Below, one piece after another: positions 63,668 through 64,000 of a stretch of DNA of 64,000 nt. A program made the translations under genes and the position numbers. Position 1 is the stretch's first letter, and each line of letters opens with the position of its first letter. Source of the DNA: Synergistaceae bacterium (GTDB lineage: Bacteria; Synergistota; Synergistia; Synergistales; Aminobacteriaceae); NCBI GenBank assembly GCA_017470485.1, contig JAFUYQ010000005.1, positions 1 to 64,000 on the forward strand, read 5' to 3'. The notes below the pieces were generated by a model. The model had not been told where the DNA came from. It ran no database searches and worked only from the letters and a program-made list of their open reading frames with translations.

Positions 63668-64000
63668 ATGACAGAACGGCAGAACAGAGCCGTAGAACTC
63701 AAGAACAGAACAGGTGATGCACATTACAACTGCTGTCAGGCGGTGGCATGTGTCTTCAGCAAAGAGACTGGACTCGATGAGGACGTACTCAAGAGAACCG
63801 GTGCAGGTTTCGGACTTGGTATGGGCGGAATGGAAGGGACTTGCGGAGCGTTATGCGGTGCGGAGATGGTCTTGGGACTGACGAAGTACAAGGGCAGTCC
63901 GATTCGCAATGAGGCTAAGGAGCTTCACAGGAGGTTCACAGAGATATGCGGAGGTTCAATCTGCAAGGAGATTAAGGGAGTCGGGACAGGGAAGGTACTT
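63668..64000 (+). CDS. C_GCAxxG_C_C family protein (3' end outside window)
   Basis: 111 codons from ATG at 63668 to the edge, preceded by AAGGGGGGT. Cysteine pattern: DAHYNCCQAVACVF, GTCGALCGAEMVLG, and EICGGSICKEIKG, the spaced Cys set that defines this family. Members are small, likely metal- or redox-active proteins, common in anaerobes and of unproven function. It is divergent from punA. The frame is still open at the end of the window, near the usual family end (about 130-150 residues). Confidence 0.88.
   Translation, partial: MTERQNRAVELKNRTGDAHYNCCQAVACVFSKETGLDEDVLKRTGAGFGLGMGGMEGTCGALCGAEMVLGLTKYKGSPIRNEAKELHRRFTEICGGSICKEIKGVGTGKVL

Overview
The window reads as a chromosomal segment of a Gram-negative anaerobe of the phylum Synergistota. 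Three exported proteases (1888-4275, 18183-19703, 53936-57742) end in a Gly-Gly-Cys, hydrophobic stretch and basic tail that matches the Synergist-CTERM sorting signal. The major outer-membrane protein at 40046-41779 has one SLH motif, a short coiled coil and a beta-barrel, the usual porin layout of that phylum. Kdo genes (kdsA, kdsD, kdsB) imply an LPS-type outer membrane, and a Na+-pump decarboxylase beta subunit, a TAXI-type TRAP transporter and sugar/amino-acid uptake genes fit a fermentative, host-associated life. The species cannot be read from this sequence alone.

Layout. 0-9.3 kb: cut-off transposase start, an exported amide hydrolase, then a leftward run dnaJ-acpS-slipin-alaS-C1 protease-ruvX. 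9.3-10.7 kb: an orphan TnpB element inserted directly before dnaJ. 10.8-19.7 kb: periplasmic coiled-coil protein, DapA-family lyase with a co-transcribed AbrB/PIN toxin-antitoxin pair, recA (CTG start), a PTS permease, an ankyrin protein, tRNA-Thr, a subtilase. 19.8-24.1 kb: guaA, a lone BrxL-type AAA+ ATPase, a decarboxylase beta subunit. 24.2-30.3 kb: surface-glycan genes (DUF115-type protein, half of a capsule glycosyltransferase, two GT4 enzymes, an ELM1-type protein) interrupted by a second, degenerating TnpB element. 30.2-35.1 kb: fba-kdsA-aspartokinase-kdsD-kdsB operon. 35.2-39.2 kb: CcdA and an unusual three-gene exported operon (ABM2-cupin, CMD, SUMF1-flavodoxin fusion). 39.4-39.9 kb: a Gp49/RelE-type toxin with an unfamiliar partner. 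40-45.2 kb: porin with a long structured leader, TRAP-TAXI transporter. 45.3-53.8 kb: compact uvrC, Ca-type P-ATPase, rhaD-fucO, putP. 53.9-64 kb: giant M4 protease with LRRs, a broken alpha/beta hydrolase, HxlR regulator, rpsT, tRNA-Leu, Sel1-repeat protein, punA-M23-manC, and the start of a C_GCAxxG_C_C protein.

How the parts fit. The Kdo operon, ManC, the glycosyltransferases and the DUF115 gene together serve envelope glycan assembly. The three CTERM proteases suggest a secreted protein-degrading programme feeding amino-acid uptake (PutP, possibly the TRAP system). RhaD and FucO would split deoxyhexose phosphate and reduce lactaldehyde. Mobile-element activity is limited to two tnpA-less TnpB loci and an edge fragment. 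Most promising for new biology: the exported SUMF1-flavodoxin/CMD/ABM2-cupin operon, the stand-alone protease-less BrxL ATPase, the toxin with a non-HTH partner, the divergent aspartokinase in the Kdo operon, and the structured porin leader. Many genes here start with TTG, GTG or CTG, so start sites were chosen by Shine-Dalgarno spacing.
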